A stretch of DNA of 64,000 nt, taken from the NCBI RefSeq assembly GCF_029227915.1, contig NC_079888.1, forward strand, positions 11,513,001 to 11,577,000, read 5' to 3'. This document shows, in pieces, positions 1 to 11,759 of this stretch. Position 1 is the stretch's first letter. Each line of letters opens with the position of its first letter. The position numbers and the translations under genes are program-made. Source of the stretch: Hydractinia symbiolongicarpus (taxonomy: Eukaryota > Cnidaria > Hydrozoa > Anthoathecata > Hydractiniidae). Below the pieces are notes generated by a model. That model made no database searches and had not been told where the DNA came from. It saw nothing but the letters and a program-made list of their open reading frames with translations.

Positions 1-1690
1 TATATATATATACATATCAAAACAAATCATAAAATCATAAAAGAAGATGTGAAAAACTGTACAGAAAACAACATTATTGTTCACTCTTTTTAATACACAC
101 CTATTTTTTTTCCACTGAAAAAACTTGTTCAATTATTTACTGTTTGGAATTCAAGGATAAAATATTAGGCAATATATTTTTTGTTTGTTTGTGTCCAGAC
201 AAGAATATTAAATAATTGTGTATATAATACATTAATTTTTATTCTGCTGTTTTTTTTACGTTATGCTATGTAGAAGACCCCTGTCTGTAATAAACAATAT
301 ATTTTTTTTATAAAGATTATTTTAATTTTATATTTAAACTAAACATTCTACCAGATATTTTCTTTTTACATACATCATTTTTGGATTTTAATAAGTACGT
401 GTTTTTCATACAAAAAAAATATTTAGAGGGGAATTACTTACTCGATTTTTTAGCCTTAAAGAAATTTTTTAAAAAGCTAAAGGATAAGAAACCTAAAAAT
501 TAAATTTACTGGTTAAGTGTGTAGTTTTTACTTTTTCTTGGAGGGTTTTTTTTGTAAAGAATTCAGGCACATACTACACGTTTTCTAAAAGCTGGCAACC
601 AGTAAAATTCACAGTTACTCTTTAATTTATTAAAAGTCTTTCAGACCTAAAACGTTCGAATTTTCCTTCATTAAAGTAACCCCTTTCAAATATATTTTGA
701 CTGAATAGATATATATTTTCTTTTTTTTCCTTAAATAGGGAAATTGAATTTATTTATAGCTAAACACCAAAGAAAATATATACAAAAAATCGCTTAAATT
801 CTAAACTTTATAAAATTTAGTTAACAAGAAAAAACATTTTACCTACGAAAGTAAAATCTAAAAATATTATTTTTTTTTTCAATAATTTCTTTTTAATCCA
901 TGTAAATGTATACTTTTTCTACTTATTTGATAAAAATTTATGCCTTAAGGCAAAAATCAGTCCTTAAATCATTTTCATGTAAAAGAAGGTCTACAAATCG
1001 TAATAAATCAAAATAATCAGATAATTTAGTAGAGAGGACATTTTTATTCATTCACCCATTTATTAGTTCATTAATTGTTTTTATAATTTAGTTACAAGCT
1101 TGAGTTTTTGTTTTCTATCTTTCCTGCCAACAAACGAAGGACTTTTTACACATCATTTTACTTTAAATTATCTCTACACATCTTTTATATACATAGCTAA
1201 ACTAAAAACCAGTTTTAAAGAAGACAGAATTAGAAAAATTTAAAAGCTACTTTATTTCTTACAGTTTAATTTTTTACAGTTGGGATATACAGCTCTGAAC
1301 TTTTTCATTGTCCTAATTTAACCTCGTTTTCAGAATGAGATTATATATAAAAATTAAAACTTCGATCCTCATGAATCTTTTATATATTTTCTAAATGTTT
1401 ATGTGATATTATTTGTAATAGGTGGGCTGTATTCTCATGTTTTAGTAGAAAAGCTTTGAAAATCTTTCCCAGTTGCTAAAAAGCCAGCCCATATTTATCA
1501 AAATCTTTTTTCCAAGTTTACAGGTTTTTTTATTCGCTTGACAGAAAAATAAAATAGTTTAAAGTAACTCCAGCATCGCCAAACAGATATGGAAATAAAT
1601 AAATATATATATATATATATATATAACCATAGCTCAATGTGATTTAAACTTTTATGGACAAAATTTTAAGCACTTTCCTCTGACAAGGAC
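1..1690. other. AT-rich non-coding DNA
   Basis: No exon, RNA gene or recognisable transposon was seen here. The stretch is very AT-rich with long T and A runs. It contains a TA dinucleotide run at the window start and an AT microsatellite at about 1603-1624. Confidence 0.6.
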
Positions 1691-2044
1691 GTTCTATTTT
1701 TTCGCCATTTACATGTTTTTTCTCACTCGTCTCAAACTTCCCTCATTTTGGTTTGTCATGTGACAAGAAACGCCCCTGCTAGGAATTTTCAAACTGGATA
1801 CACATACAAAAAACATGGTTATAAATTAAGGAGGTCGATTTTAAAAAAGTTGTGAAAAATCAAGCACAAAATGTTATAAATTCATTTCTTAATTCCAAAC
1901 TTCTCAACTCTGGCCTGTTTGTCACATGTTTTCTAGAGAAGAAAATTCTAGGTTAGTACCCATGCCTCTACCTGGTAATGACACAACCATGTTACACGGA
2001 AACCAAGATGGCGAAATCAATCACGAAGGATCAATAAATAACCG
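1690..2044 (+). promoter_or_regulatory. Candidate promoter / first exon with YY1-like motif
   Basis: Base composition here is less AT-rich than the flanks. The motif CCAAGATGGCG at 2003-2013 matches the YY1 site commonly found just downstream of animal transcription starts. A good splice donor (CCG|GTAAGA) follows 2044. An ATG at 1962 opens 27 codons to that donor (MPLPGNDTT...), ending in phase 2. Reading from it into the exon at 9354 gives an immediate stop, so it is more likely 5' UTR (an upstream ORF) than the start of that protein. The known part is the YY1 motif; the promoter role is inference. Confidence 0.35.
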
Positions 2045-4345
2045 GTAAGAAATACATTAAAACGCAAAATTTTAAGTTTTTTATGCAACACTTTCTACTA
2101 CGAAGAAATCATGTTATCGTACAGAAGGTTTTTAAAGGTCTGGGAACTACTTTTCCGAGGGAGGTTTGTTTTTCAGCAGGACAAAACGTGCAAATTGCAA
2201 ATGGAGGTTTTCGTAAACTTTCACGAATAGTGTTTACGCGCTTTAGCAGTTCTGTCCGAGTTTATGCATCCTTTACATGTTTGGAAGTTATCAATAATCA
2301 AATTTAGAGATCTTTAGACTTCGTTGTTAATCTTGGAAAGTGAAAAAGTTTATCAAAAAGAAAGAAAGTTTGGATGTGGAATCAAAACAAACATGGCGTC
2401 GTGAAGTATTTTGATCTACAATACATTTTATGTCCTCTGTGTGGTTATTCAAAGTTGAACTAAATATTGTTATGGCACCTAGAACTGATTTTCTGAGATT
2501 AGTTCTATCTGTTTTTCTTCTGCGCAAAAATTGAGTTAAAAGTAAACTTATTTCGTCCCTTTTAGGTGAATTTTCAAAATGAGAATGATTAACTTGCTTT
2601 TTATAAAACATAAAAATCTTAAAACGTCAATAATGTTGCTATGAATACGTTTGGAACAAACATATGATAAATTAAAAATGTTTACCTGATAACAGCACAA
2701 GCGTAAACGATCTGAAAGCCCACAAAAAGCTACCAAAGATGTCCATGTTGTTACAAATGTAGCTAGTATATCCAATATCTAATCTCAATATCTTTATAAG
2801 CCGTTTATTAGTTTTTTTTTAAATTTAAAATTTTACTATCTAGGGTACCAGCTTTACCATGCTGATAGTTTGTCAGCTAGAGTGTTTAACTTTTCACTTT
2901 ATGCAACAGGTTTTAACAGCTTTGATCATCTTTGCCTGCACTATATATTGCTAAAAAAAATTGTGTAAAGCTAGGACTGCCAGTTCAAACTTTCCTTCCT
3001 TTTATAAATTGTAATTTTTAAAATTTTAGTTTGTTTCTGAAAAAATGAAATTTGAAAACAAAAACAAAAAACACATCAAAATAATAAATATAGGTTGTTA
3101 AAATAACTTAAAAAAGGGAGGGGGTAGAATTAAAAAGGGGGTAGAATTTTTGCTGGGAGATTTATAACTAGTCTGTTTCTTGACCCCCTGTTGACTTCCA
3201 TTTGTTTAATTACATTTGTTTCTCGCGGGGATACATAATTAGTACCTAATTACCTACGTGTAAATAAAAAAAAATCTTTTACAATAATTACAGTAATTCT
3301 TAGAGAACGTTTTTAAAAGAGCTTTCACCCCGCGCTTTGTATGTCAGCCCCGTAACTTTGCTAGTTTACCCCCATCAAACACGAAAATATATGACTTCAC
3401 ACGCAGAAACAAGATGTGATGATGTCACAATTTATGAATTAGAGCGCGTCGAAAATGTCTGCTAAAAAAATAAACAAAGTTGTGTTAATGTGCGAAAAAT
3501 AGATCTCAATTTTTAATAAAAAGTTGTTTACCAAATCAGCATTTCCAATGTTCACATATGCCTTGTTTTTTAAAAAAATTATGGAAAATTAAATTTCAGA
3601 CCCTTTTTGATTCCCTCTACTGCCTAAACTCAAATGTAAACAAAAATTATGCGCGTCCAGAATATTATTAAAGAACTTGCGTGGAGGAGTGCAAAAAGCT
3701 TATCAGGTTTGATAATATTTTAAATACAAAGAATATTACTGGTTATGCAGCAAAAAAGTCCCGGATGAACATGACTTTTCGATTAAAGGGTCAAATGTGA
3801 TTGGTTTAAATTATATTTTTTCAAATGGCGCGAAAGGAAGTATAGAAAATTGTTGTGCAGAAATAAATGTTTTTTTGCTTTTGAATGTGTTTGGGTTAGG
3901 AAATAATGTCTTTCGTTTGCGTAACATGTTTTGCAACAAAGATTGCGAAAGAAATTATTTCTGTGTGATTAACCCAAGCAGAACGTTTTGGATTATTACA
4001 TAGAAAGAAAAACGTGATCAGTCGTTGAAAACTTTGGTTAAGATATTTTTGAAACGCACGTGTACCCACATGTGTTTATGATATTGAGTTTGGAAAGCAT
4101 ATGAGTTTGGAATACCTTAGAGAGATTCTGGATTGTTCATGTGTAAATCGAAGAAATAAATGCTTCAGGCAGGGTAATTTTATTTTACAAATCTTATCAA
4201 TTGTATAGTTGCTAGGGAAAAGAAAAAACCCACTTATTGGCAAAACAGTTCTATTTTTCTTGCTCAATACAGCATATTGAGCATGCGCAATTTTCTGAAT
4301 CACTTGCTGGAGCCTGTGATTTATACCACGTGTGCATCTTGTGTT

Positions 4346-4495
4346 AAGGCGGATCTCCACGGGACAATTTTTACGACGATCGTCATCAATACTCGAATTT
4401 ATTGGCCGCGATTTTCGTCATGACGAAAAGTTAAATTGGTGTCTACTTTTCGTCACAAAAATTGTCGCGAATGTCATCCAGTGGAGATTCGGCTT
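4346..4495. mobile_element. Short MITE with imperfect terminal inverted repeats
   Basis: The left end reads AAGGCGGATCTCCACGGG. The right end, read on the other strand, is AAAGCCGAATCTCCACTGG, and the inverted similarity continues inwards through an ACAATTTTT...CGACGA block. The ~150-bp length, lack of coding capacity and higher GC than the surroundings fit a non-autonomous DNA transposon. The superfamily (Harbinger- or hAT-like) cannot be fixed because no clean target duplication is visible. Confidence 0.6.
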
Positions 4496-5135
4496 TACAG
4501 AGAGCGAATGAACGCTGTAAAGTGGTATAAGAACAATGAGGCAAAGAATTTATGAGAAAAGAAAAAAGGAAAGGCTTTTACTAATTTTCCCTTTCTTCTG
4601 AAAGAAACGCACCCTTAAAGCGCATTTTATTGAGCATAGTCACTTCTAGAGTTTAGAATTAGGGTATACGACACGAGGTTTACGAGATAGGAGTGCCAAT
4701 TTACAATATTTATTTAGGGTTATCTTTTGGGAAAATTATTGGATAGATATTTTAGTTATTAACGACAGATTTTGTCCCTCCTATACTTTTTCAACATCAA
4801 TGAAAAATTAGATTAACCAACATATTTTGATAATTTATGTGTTTCTGTAACTTGAGGACACGATTCCGGTTAGCCGACCTGGCTTGGACTGAACCACCTC
4901 ACTATTACGTGAAGTTTTCTCAGCCCGGGATAAAGTTTTTTTTACATATATTTATTGTTCCTAATGTATAAACTATTATTTTCATCAACGAGTTAAAATA
5001 AATTTGTTAATAAAAGTTTGTTCTTTACTATTTTTATTATTAATGTACAGAATACATGTGATTTCTCTAATTCAATAACTTTAACATGCACAATAATAGA
5101 AAAGTAGCCTGGTTTGCCGGGATCTGGCATTGATA

Positions 5136-5158
5136 AAAACCGGCCAGGCCGGTTTTTC
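5136..5158. repeat. Perfect 11-bp inverted repeat
   Basis: AAAAACCGGCC at 5136-5146 is followed by one base and then its exact complement, GGCCGGTTTTT, at 5148-5158. It sits in a short GC-richer patch (4860-5165) containing several CCTGGC/GCCGG words, which may be a decayed transposon end. No function is evident. Confidence 0.5.
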
Positions 5159-6129
5159 TCACACCAAAGCTCCTTTACTTCCCACGATTCAAAAAAGTAT
5201 CGGGATATCAGTGAAGTGTTACCGAAAATGATGTTTTTGTTTTTTCACTTCCAGGTCCTTCCTCAAACTCACTAAGGGAAAACTTACTAGAAACAAGATT
5301 ATAAAATACTCTTTCGCAATAAAAATAGCATTTTCTTGACCGTTGTTAGTGCCGCATGGTGCAGCAACGACGCAGAGATTATATAGCTATGACTAGAATC
5401 TTTAGAAACCAACCTTGTAACCAGGGCCTCTCTACATTTTTTTGATGTCAGGGACGTTCGAAAGGGCAGCTGGTAAACATTTAAAATTATAATACCCTTT
5501 TTTTATTTAACATTTTATTAGAAACGTTAGGCTTAAATTCTTTAACTAAAGCAACAATCTATTTGCTATATTTATATGAAAAAAAAAAAAAAACCCAGAA
5601 ATTATGATGATCTATAAAAGAACTTCAACTTTTGAATTTGTTCATGCCAAGTAGATAGTTTATAGCCAACAAGAAAGCAATAGTTAGTCCTGTAAAAGAG
5701 AGAAACTGAAGCAGCTTTGAGCTTCAGTTGAAATTTTTTGTTACTTTTGATCACCAATTAAAATTTTTGTGTTTCTTATAAAAAATCATATACTTCTATT
5801 AACAGTTCTTTTGCTGACTTTACTTGGATTTGTGACATGAAGTAAAATACTAATATCGTTTTAGTTTTATGGATGTGTGAACATAAACAATTGTTTTTTG
5901 TCAACGTAAGGCGTTGGCGTTTTTTTAAAGGCGTTGGCGTTGGCGTTTTTCTTTTCTTGTTCTCTCGTCCGATAATTGTGGTTGTTTCCCACGACAACAA
6001 ATGAGCCAACACATAGAATACATTCTTTAATCTCGTGATAATTAAAACTATTCCTATATGCCTAAACTATAACGATTGTTGCGATAGTATTGGTCATCAT
6101 ATTGGCTTTAGTTGTAAAAGTTATAAGTA

Positions 6130-6214
6130 CAGTGGAATCTCTTTATCTCAAACTCGCAAGGGACCAAAAAATTTGTTCGAGATAGAGAAATTTGGAGATA
6201 AAGAAAGGAAAATA
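6130..6214 (+). mobile_element. Tigger/pogo-like transposon end (solo fragment)
   Basis: Directly after a TA dinucleotide the sequence begins CAGTGGAATCTCTTTATCTC, followed by a GTTCGAGATAGAGAAATTT block. A CAGTGGA... start next to TA is typical of pogo/Tigger-type Tc1/mariner elements. I could not find a matching right end nearby, so this is a fragment or a one-ended remnant. Confidence 0.55.
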
Positions 6215-8180
6215 CCTTAGGCGGACCACAAATTGTTTTCAGTGTGGGTGCAGGGTGGAAAAGGTAATTTTTTATTACCTCGATAATAAAGGAGTATGAT
6301 TATACATCGTTTTTAGCAAACAACACTTTATTTTATGTCCAATAAGCATTGGTTAAAATTAAAGCAATTTTAGGCTAGGCTATTGCTTAAAAGGCATTAA
6401 CAAGTCTTGCATAAAAAATCTGGATAAACCGGGATTATAAAAAACGGGGAAGAGCTCATACGCTCACAAAGGAATGTCATGACTTGTTTATATCGTCAAA
6501 GGAATTGCGATATAAAAAATTGGTTTAAAAGCTTTTATTTTTATACATTTTTTGCATGCATGAATAAAACCTTCAAATATTTACAATCCATCTTTTATTA
6601 AACGAATTAATTAAACGAAGGTAGAGAGTTTTTCTTCGGATTTCAGCCTTGCCTTGCTTATGAAAGCTGTACTTGTAACGAAACGTGTACATAAATCTGC
6701 GATAGTCCAGCCACATCAGTTGCATTTGCTGATGATAAATTCCCAGGGCCTACGACAGGGATTTTTGAGTTACAAGAAATTTGTCTAAACTAATGTTACT
6801 TTGGAAGTACAACTTTATAATGCATGTTTCGGAAAATGCAAGTAACTTTTAAAAAAATCACACCTGGTTTCCGTCTCATAATACTGGCTAAATTTTTATA
6901 GATGAAGAATGCTTGAAATAATCCTTAAGTTCATACACACCTTTCTAATTTTAATGTCAAAATACATTACTATGGTGAGGTGCAATGAACTTAATTGTTT
7001 CACTTGAATCGTTAATTAACCAAAAATGTGGGATTCATTCGATAAACAAACATGGTAGTCAAATCAGTGATGACTCATCACAAGCGATTTTTTTTAATAC
7101 AGTCTCCTCTTTCGTTGCTACCTGGAATTTCTGTTTGGTAGGCGCACCTGTTGTAAAAGCCTTACTTAGTATTCAGAGTTAGGCGATGCAACGGTCCTCG
7201 TTGCCAAAAATAAATAAAGTTTTATAATAAGGCATTTACGGTTTGCATAATGTCAGATGACCCTCTTTCTAGGTCAAATTCTCCCCTTAATCAACTCTTC
7301 GCCTCGAAAAAAAATTAATAATTGTTGATTTTGAAATTTTTGGTTGTTTGAATTAGCCCTTCTTGCATGTCGACTACTTACATCTTGTTTCAGAACGTTT
7401 TACTAAATCTTTGTTCGTTTTATTTTGATTTTCTGTTAGCTAGTTATATAGTTTCTTTTTAACATATGTGGCGGCTCTTGTAAAGAAGGAATGCTGAAAA
7501 AAGTGAATAAGCTTTTTGTTAGCTGCTTCTATACAGGACTGTTTAAAAAAGTACACGAAGGAGGAGTCTTCTTTTTAACCTTTATGAGTAGTTTTTTTAC
7601 TAAACCTATCCCTATACAATAAAGAAAAAAAGCCTAAATCAGCTACATAATACGTAAAAATAAGAACCCAAATCAAATTCCTGTTTTTATTATGCTTTGA
7701 CCTCTTGTTGAGATCAGACATGCGCATGCGTACTGTTAATTTTAATTCGTAAAAATTTTGAATAAGCAACTTTTTTTATGTTCGTTCCTTTTTTTTGGAA
7801 ATTATAAGGAGATGTTATTAAATGTGACACTAATGGAGTTCAGAAATCATCAAAAACTATAAATAAGAAATTTCCGAATAAAGAATAATTTGTGCCATCT
7901 AATTGCAAAATAAGTATACATCAGAGATAATGGCAGAATTTTTAACTTGAAATATTAGGAAAAATGTTTTTTTTCTTCTTTTTGCGCCCTAAATGTGCCA
8001 TTATCTGGCAAAATTTTGATAATCTGCATAATGTCTCTGAACTCTTTTTTCCTTTTTTGAAATTTAAATTTTCATATTTGACAGTTTTAACACATGGCAT
8101 ATTTGAGCGTTTTTATGATGACCGCCGACCAAATAAAACGACTAACTTCTACTGTTGAAAGACTAATTTAAAAAGTATTA

Positions 8181-8775
8181 CCTTATTCCATGAAATTAAC
8201 AAGTCATGAAATTAACGCGGTTTTTTAAAATTCGCGTTAATGTAATGACCTTTAATTAAATGTAGCTAGTATTAATTTAAAGACGGTCAATTTCATGACT
8301 CGTTAATTAAAATACTGGTAATTTGTTGCCTTTTTTATAATATATAAAAGCCCAAAAAACATTTCTTTTACAAATTTTTTACTATTTTCTCCTCATCGGA
8401 CGATAGCTCAACGGTGTTTTCTTTCTCAGCGATCTTTTTTAAAATCGCTTTCGTATCATCATCATACTCTTATCCAAGTGGAAAATTAACTGAAAGCACA
8501 TTTTCTTCAAAAATTTTAACATTGTCTTTCCAAACCGCCTTGTAATAGAGAGGGCCGCTTCATTACCGTGGATTTGACTGTTGCCGTAATTTTTGCTTCG
8601 TGTGATGTCACATATTCTCAAATTCGCGTTAATTAAATGCATTTTTGAAAACAACCTTGCTCAACCGTGTTAATTAAATGCCTCTTTCAAAATAATTTCA
8701 TTGAACCGCGTTACTTTAATGACCGTTAATTTAATTCGCATTAATTTCTTGACTCGTTAATTTCATGGAATAAGG
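8181..8775. mobile_element. 595-bp MITE with TA target duplication
   Basis: The left end CCTTATTCCATGAAATTAAC is repeated inverted at the right end (GTTAATTTCATGGAATAAGG), and the similarity runs on through AGTCA...GAAATTAA. TA flanks both ends (8179-8180 and 8776-8777), fitting a Tc1/mariner-type non-autonomous element. The interior repeats words such as CGCGTTAAT and TTAATTAAATG on both strands and codes for nothing convincing. Confidence 0.75.
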
Positions 8776-8908
8776 TATTTTTCCCTTCTCATGACCAACA
8801 TTAAGGTACCCAATTCTCCCTGACTATTTGGGTTTAAATATTTGAACCTGGCCTTAGTCTGATGCTGATTTTTCCCTCTACAAAGTTTATTTTTCTAGTT
8901 AAATTAGC

Positions 8909-8972
8909 TTGATTGATGGATTGAATACTGACAAAAATAATTGATTGATGGATTGAATGCTGACTAAAATAT
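8909..8972. repeat. 32-bp tandem duplication
   Basis: The unit TTGATTGATGGATTGAAT-A/G-CTGAC... occurs twice head to tail (8909-8940 and 8941-8972) with few differences. It is a small local duplication with no apparent function. Confidence 0.7.
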
Positions 8973-9353
8973 TTGATAATTCGTCAAAATTCAATCTCGC
9001 AATATTTATTGACAATAAACAAAGCGGGAATTGCGACTGCTCAATTCGGTTTCATTAGCAATTACGAAACTACTGCTTACTAGTAACTAAGTTATGAGAA
9101 ATTTTATACGATACATTGAAATCAATTGATAGCTGCCCTTAAATATAAATTGCATTGCGTCTGTAAGTTTTTATTTTCTTAGTTGAGCATAATTGCTTTT
9201 GAACCAGATTTAAATTGGAGTTTTGAAATATTCTTATAATCTCAATACTCCAAACGGAGAATAACCATTCGCCAGTTAATCTCCAATGGGTTCAAGGTTT
9301 ATTATTTGTATAATTACAAGAAATAATTGCTTCGATGTTTGTTTTTGTAATAG

Positions 9354-9417
9354 GGAGAGTTCTTTTTGAAAATATGGTGGCTCAATCTGACGATTGCAGC
9401 AAGAACAGTGAATTAAG
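9354..9417 (+). CDS. Candidate coding exon A (upstream start, unknown protein)
   Basis: A pyrimidine-rich acceptor (TTGTTTTTGTAATAG) precedes the exon and a GTATCT donor follows it. An ATG at 9374 (A at -3, G at +4) opens MVAQSDDCSKNSEL, ending two bases into a codon. The next candidate exon at 10205 begins with exactly the one base needed (AG+G, Arg), and both stay open. Combined they encode a 43-residue hydrophilic helix-prone segment. I do not recognise it. It may be an alternative 5' end of the downstream zinc-finger gene, because exon B ends in phase 0 and the exon at 24701 begins in phase 0. It could also belong to another gene whose remaining exons I could not find. Confidence 0.5.
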
Positions 9418-10204
9418 GTATCTTTCTAAATTATAAATAAAAACGAAATTTTTTTAATCATATTATCAAAAATTTGTTTTTAATCATTTTTATCAATTTT
9501 ATTTTAATTTGTTCTTAACCAAGATTTAAACATAGTAGGAATAATTGCTTAGTCTAATGTCAAACAGAGAAAAAATAGTTTAAATTTTACTAAGCTTCCC
9601 TTAACTTACTTGTTACTTGTAACTAATATGTTCTTGGTGCATGAAAACAATAGACGTTTGTTTGGAAAACACAAATATCTGGTTTCTTAAATAAACGCCT
9701 TTTACGCCCTACAAATAAACGTCCTTATCAGTATATTCGACATTGTACAAAGAATCCGTCAAACATATACCAAGCACTTGGAATGCCTAAAGAACCATAC
9801 AAGGTTAAAGCACACATTAAAAATACATAGATATCTCATTGAGCTACACATTCTGCACATCTATCACTACTTAGAAACACAAAATAGAACATAAGAATTG
9901 AATGATAGAATTTTATTGTTCTACTAGTTACTGACTGACTAACTAAGATTACTACATTTCTGATTTTTTTAAAACACAGTGTGTATAACGCTTTCTTATA
10001 AAACCTTAGTAGCTTAAACCAGGTTTAGGTATACGTCATTTATTTTATCATTGATGCATTTAAATACATTGTAGTTTAGTATACCTCCTTATCAATTTCT
10101 CATTTGTCAATAATAACATACGAGGATATTTGGTTCTATAGAAATAAAACGAATCTTTTATTCTAAATATTCATTAATAACAAAACTCTTTTTTCATCAC
10201 TTAG

Positions 10205-10289
10205 GCAAAGTCTGGACGACATCATTTCTAAACTCTCCAAAGACAAGAAAATATGCAACGACGCAAGGAAAACAAGTCGAATTTTGTTG
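10205..10289 (+). CDS. Candidate coding exon B (helical, unknown protein)
   Basis: An acceptor (TTTTTTCATCACTTAG) and a strong GTGAGT donor bracket 85 nt that are open in the phase set by exon A. The product reads QSLDDIISKLSKDKK, then ICNDARKTSRILL. Leu, Ile and Lys/Asp spacing suggests an amphipathic or coiled-coil helix. It ends exactly at a codon boundary. Spliced to 24701-24743 and then 42190-42407 it stays open into the C2HC finger and would give a protein of about 1103 residues. That linkage is inferred from phase only and needs transcript evidence. Confidence 0.5.
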
Positions 10290-10675
10290 GTGAGTTATGT
10301 CTTTAAAAATTCAGCTGAAATGCACTCTAAATTTTAAAAACAAAGTATAAAATTCCGTTAAAGAAAACGAAAATATGCCAATAAATTGCGTATGAAATAA
10401 CTTTGTTTAGTGTTTGATTTTGATGGGCGAAGGTAAACCACAGTCCCGCCCCTCCCTCATTGACCTATTGACTACGCCCCAGTGAGTTGCTTGTTAAATA
10501 CCTATTTTGGTATTTTCAAGGATTGGTTGCTTAAAAATATTTCTTGAAAGACAACATTATCCCTATAGATTACATCAGTTATAAAAATAAAAATAAATTA
10601 AAATCTGTTATATGTAAAAAGTTTAAAGTGTAAAGAGTTATCCAAAGAAATTAGTGTCAGAGGGGGACGAAAAAT

Positions 10676-10829
10676 GGGTCGAGTTAGCGAGTGTTCGAGT
10701 TATCCGAGGTTCGAGTTAATCGCAGTTTTTTATAAAAAAGTATTAACAAAAGTTCAAGGTACCCAAGAAAATGGTTCAAGATAATGTAAGTTCGAGTTAT
10801 CCGATGTTCGAGTTACCTGGAGTTAACTG
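10676..10829. mobile_element. Degenerate MITE fragment with TTCGAGTTA repeats
   Basis: The motif GTTCGAGTTATCCG or close variants occurs four times. The right end reads ...AGTTACCTGGAGTTAACTG followed by TA, so on the other strand the element begins CAGTTAACTCC, again a pogo/Tc1-like end next to TA. No clear left end is visible. A related scrap (TTTCGAGTTAATCGGAT) lies near 14385. Confidence 0.5.
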
Positions 10830-11054
10830 TAGTTTAATATTTTTGATAACTACTGTTTGTGCACTACTGCACACTTCAAAGTGAAAGTAACAGTTTGTAG
10901 AAAAAAAACGAAAGTGAAAGTTTCACAGTTAGTATCAATACTGGCATAACTTGTAGGACACCCAAGAGCATAAGTAACAGGAAAAACGTCCAGAAAAAAG
11001 CAATTTATGCAAGAGAGGAATTTTTTAGTGTTTATTTCACAACAGATAGCAATA

Positions 11055-11759
11055 CGGTGGACTCTCTCTATCTATCTCATCTTGCAATAGATTAAAAAAT
11101 TTTTTCCAGATAGAGAAAGATTGAGAAAATTCTTATAAAATTGGAATTGTTTTTAACAAAGCAAAAGGTGGTATCAGAGGTTTGTTTATGGAAGGTGCAT
11201 TAAACTTCATGTTCATACTTTTTTTTAAATTTATGAAATATAATACATTAGATAGAGTTAAAATGTTTAAAAAACTCTGTAATATCTCTTTGCTTGAGAC
11301 GAAAGATTTCAATCTCTCGTTTTCACATAGCTAGCCGTTCCAGCTAAAAGTAGGCTTTTTTATCTGGCTACTTTCGTCGTCAATTTCTGATCTTGACGGC
11401 TTTTCCACGACATAATGAAATATTTCTTCGAATTACTTCGCACTTTTGAACCACAGTTTTGTTTTCAAGTTTCTTTTTGACAATGACAATCGAGCCAAAT
11501 AAAGCCTACTGTTTTCCTTGTTTGTATCTAAATTTTAAATTTCAATTTTTGTGTGCACTTGGATTTTTTTTTTGAACCTTTATGTGCTATTGTGTAGAAG
11601 TCCTTAGACTTTAAAGTTCGAAATAGAGAGAGAAAAAGTTGCAAGGACCATTCAGGCTTTTTCTTCGAGAGGAAAATAGCTTAGAGCGTGCACATATGTT
11701 CAAGGGACCATTTACTTTTGTCCGAGATAAAGCGTGGTCGAGATAGAGAGAGTCCACTG
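11055..11759. mobile_element. ~705-bp Tigger/pogo-like non-autonomous element
   Basis: The left end after TA reads CGGTGGACTCTCTCTATCTA. The right end read on the other strand is CAGTGGACTCTCTCTATCTC, followed inwards by GACCACGCTTTATCTCGG. These match the CAGTGGA... ends of pogo/Tigger transposons. The interior shows no transposase. The right flank is TG rather than TA, so the target duplication is slightly decayed. It is related to the solo end at 6130. Confidence 0.65.

Larger units (their letters stand above)
2045..9353. other. Non-coding stretch with scattered MITEs
   Basis: No coding exon could be supported here. The stretch holds the small inverted-repeat elements listed separately at 4346, 5136, 6130 and 8181 and a short tandem duplication at 8909. 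The remainder is AT-rich and shows nothing I recognise. If the sequences at 1690-2044 and 9354 belong to one transcript, this is its first intron. Confidence 0.5.

Noticed and set aside
1962-2044. MPLPGNDTT... as the protein start joined to exon 9354
   Set aside because: Phase 2 joining gives a stop five codons into the next exon; kept only as a possible upstream ORF.
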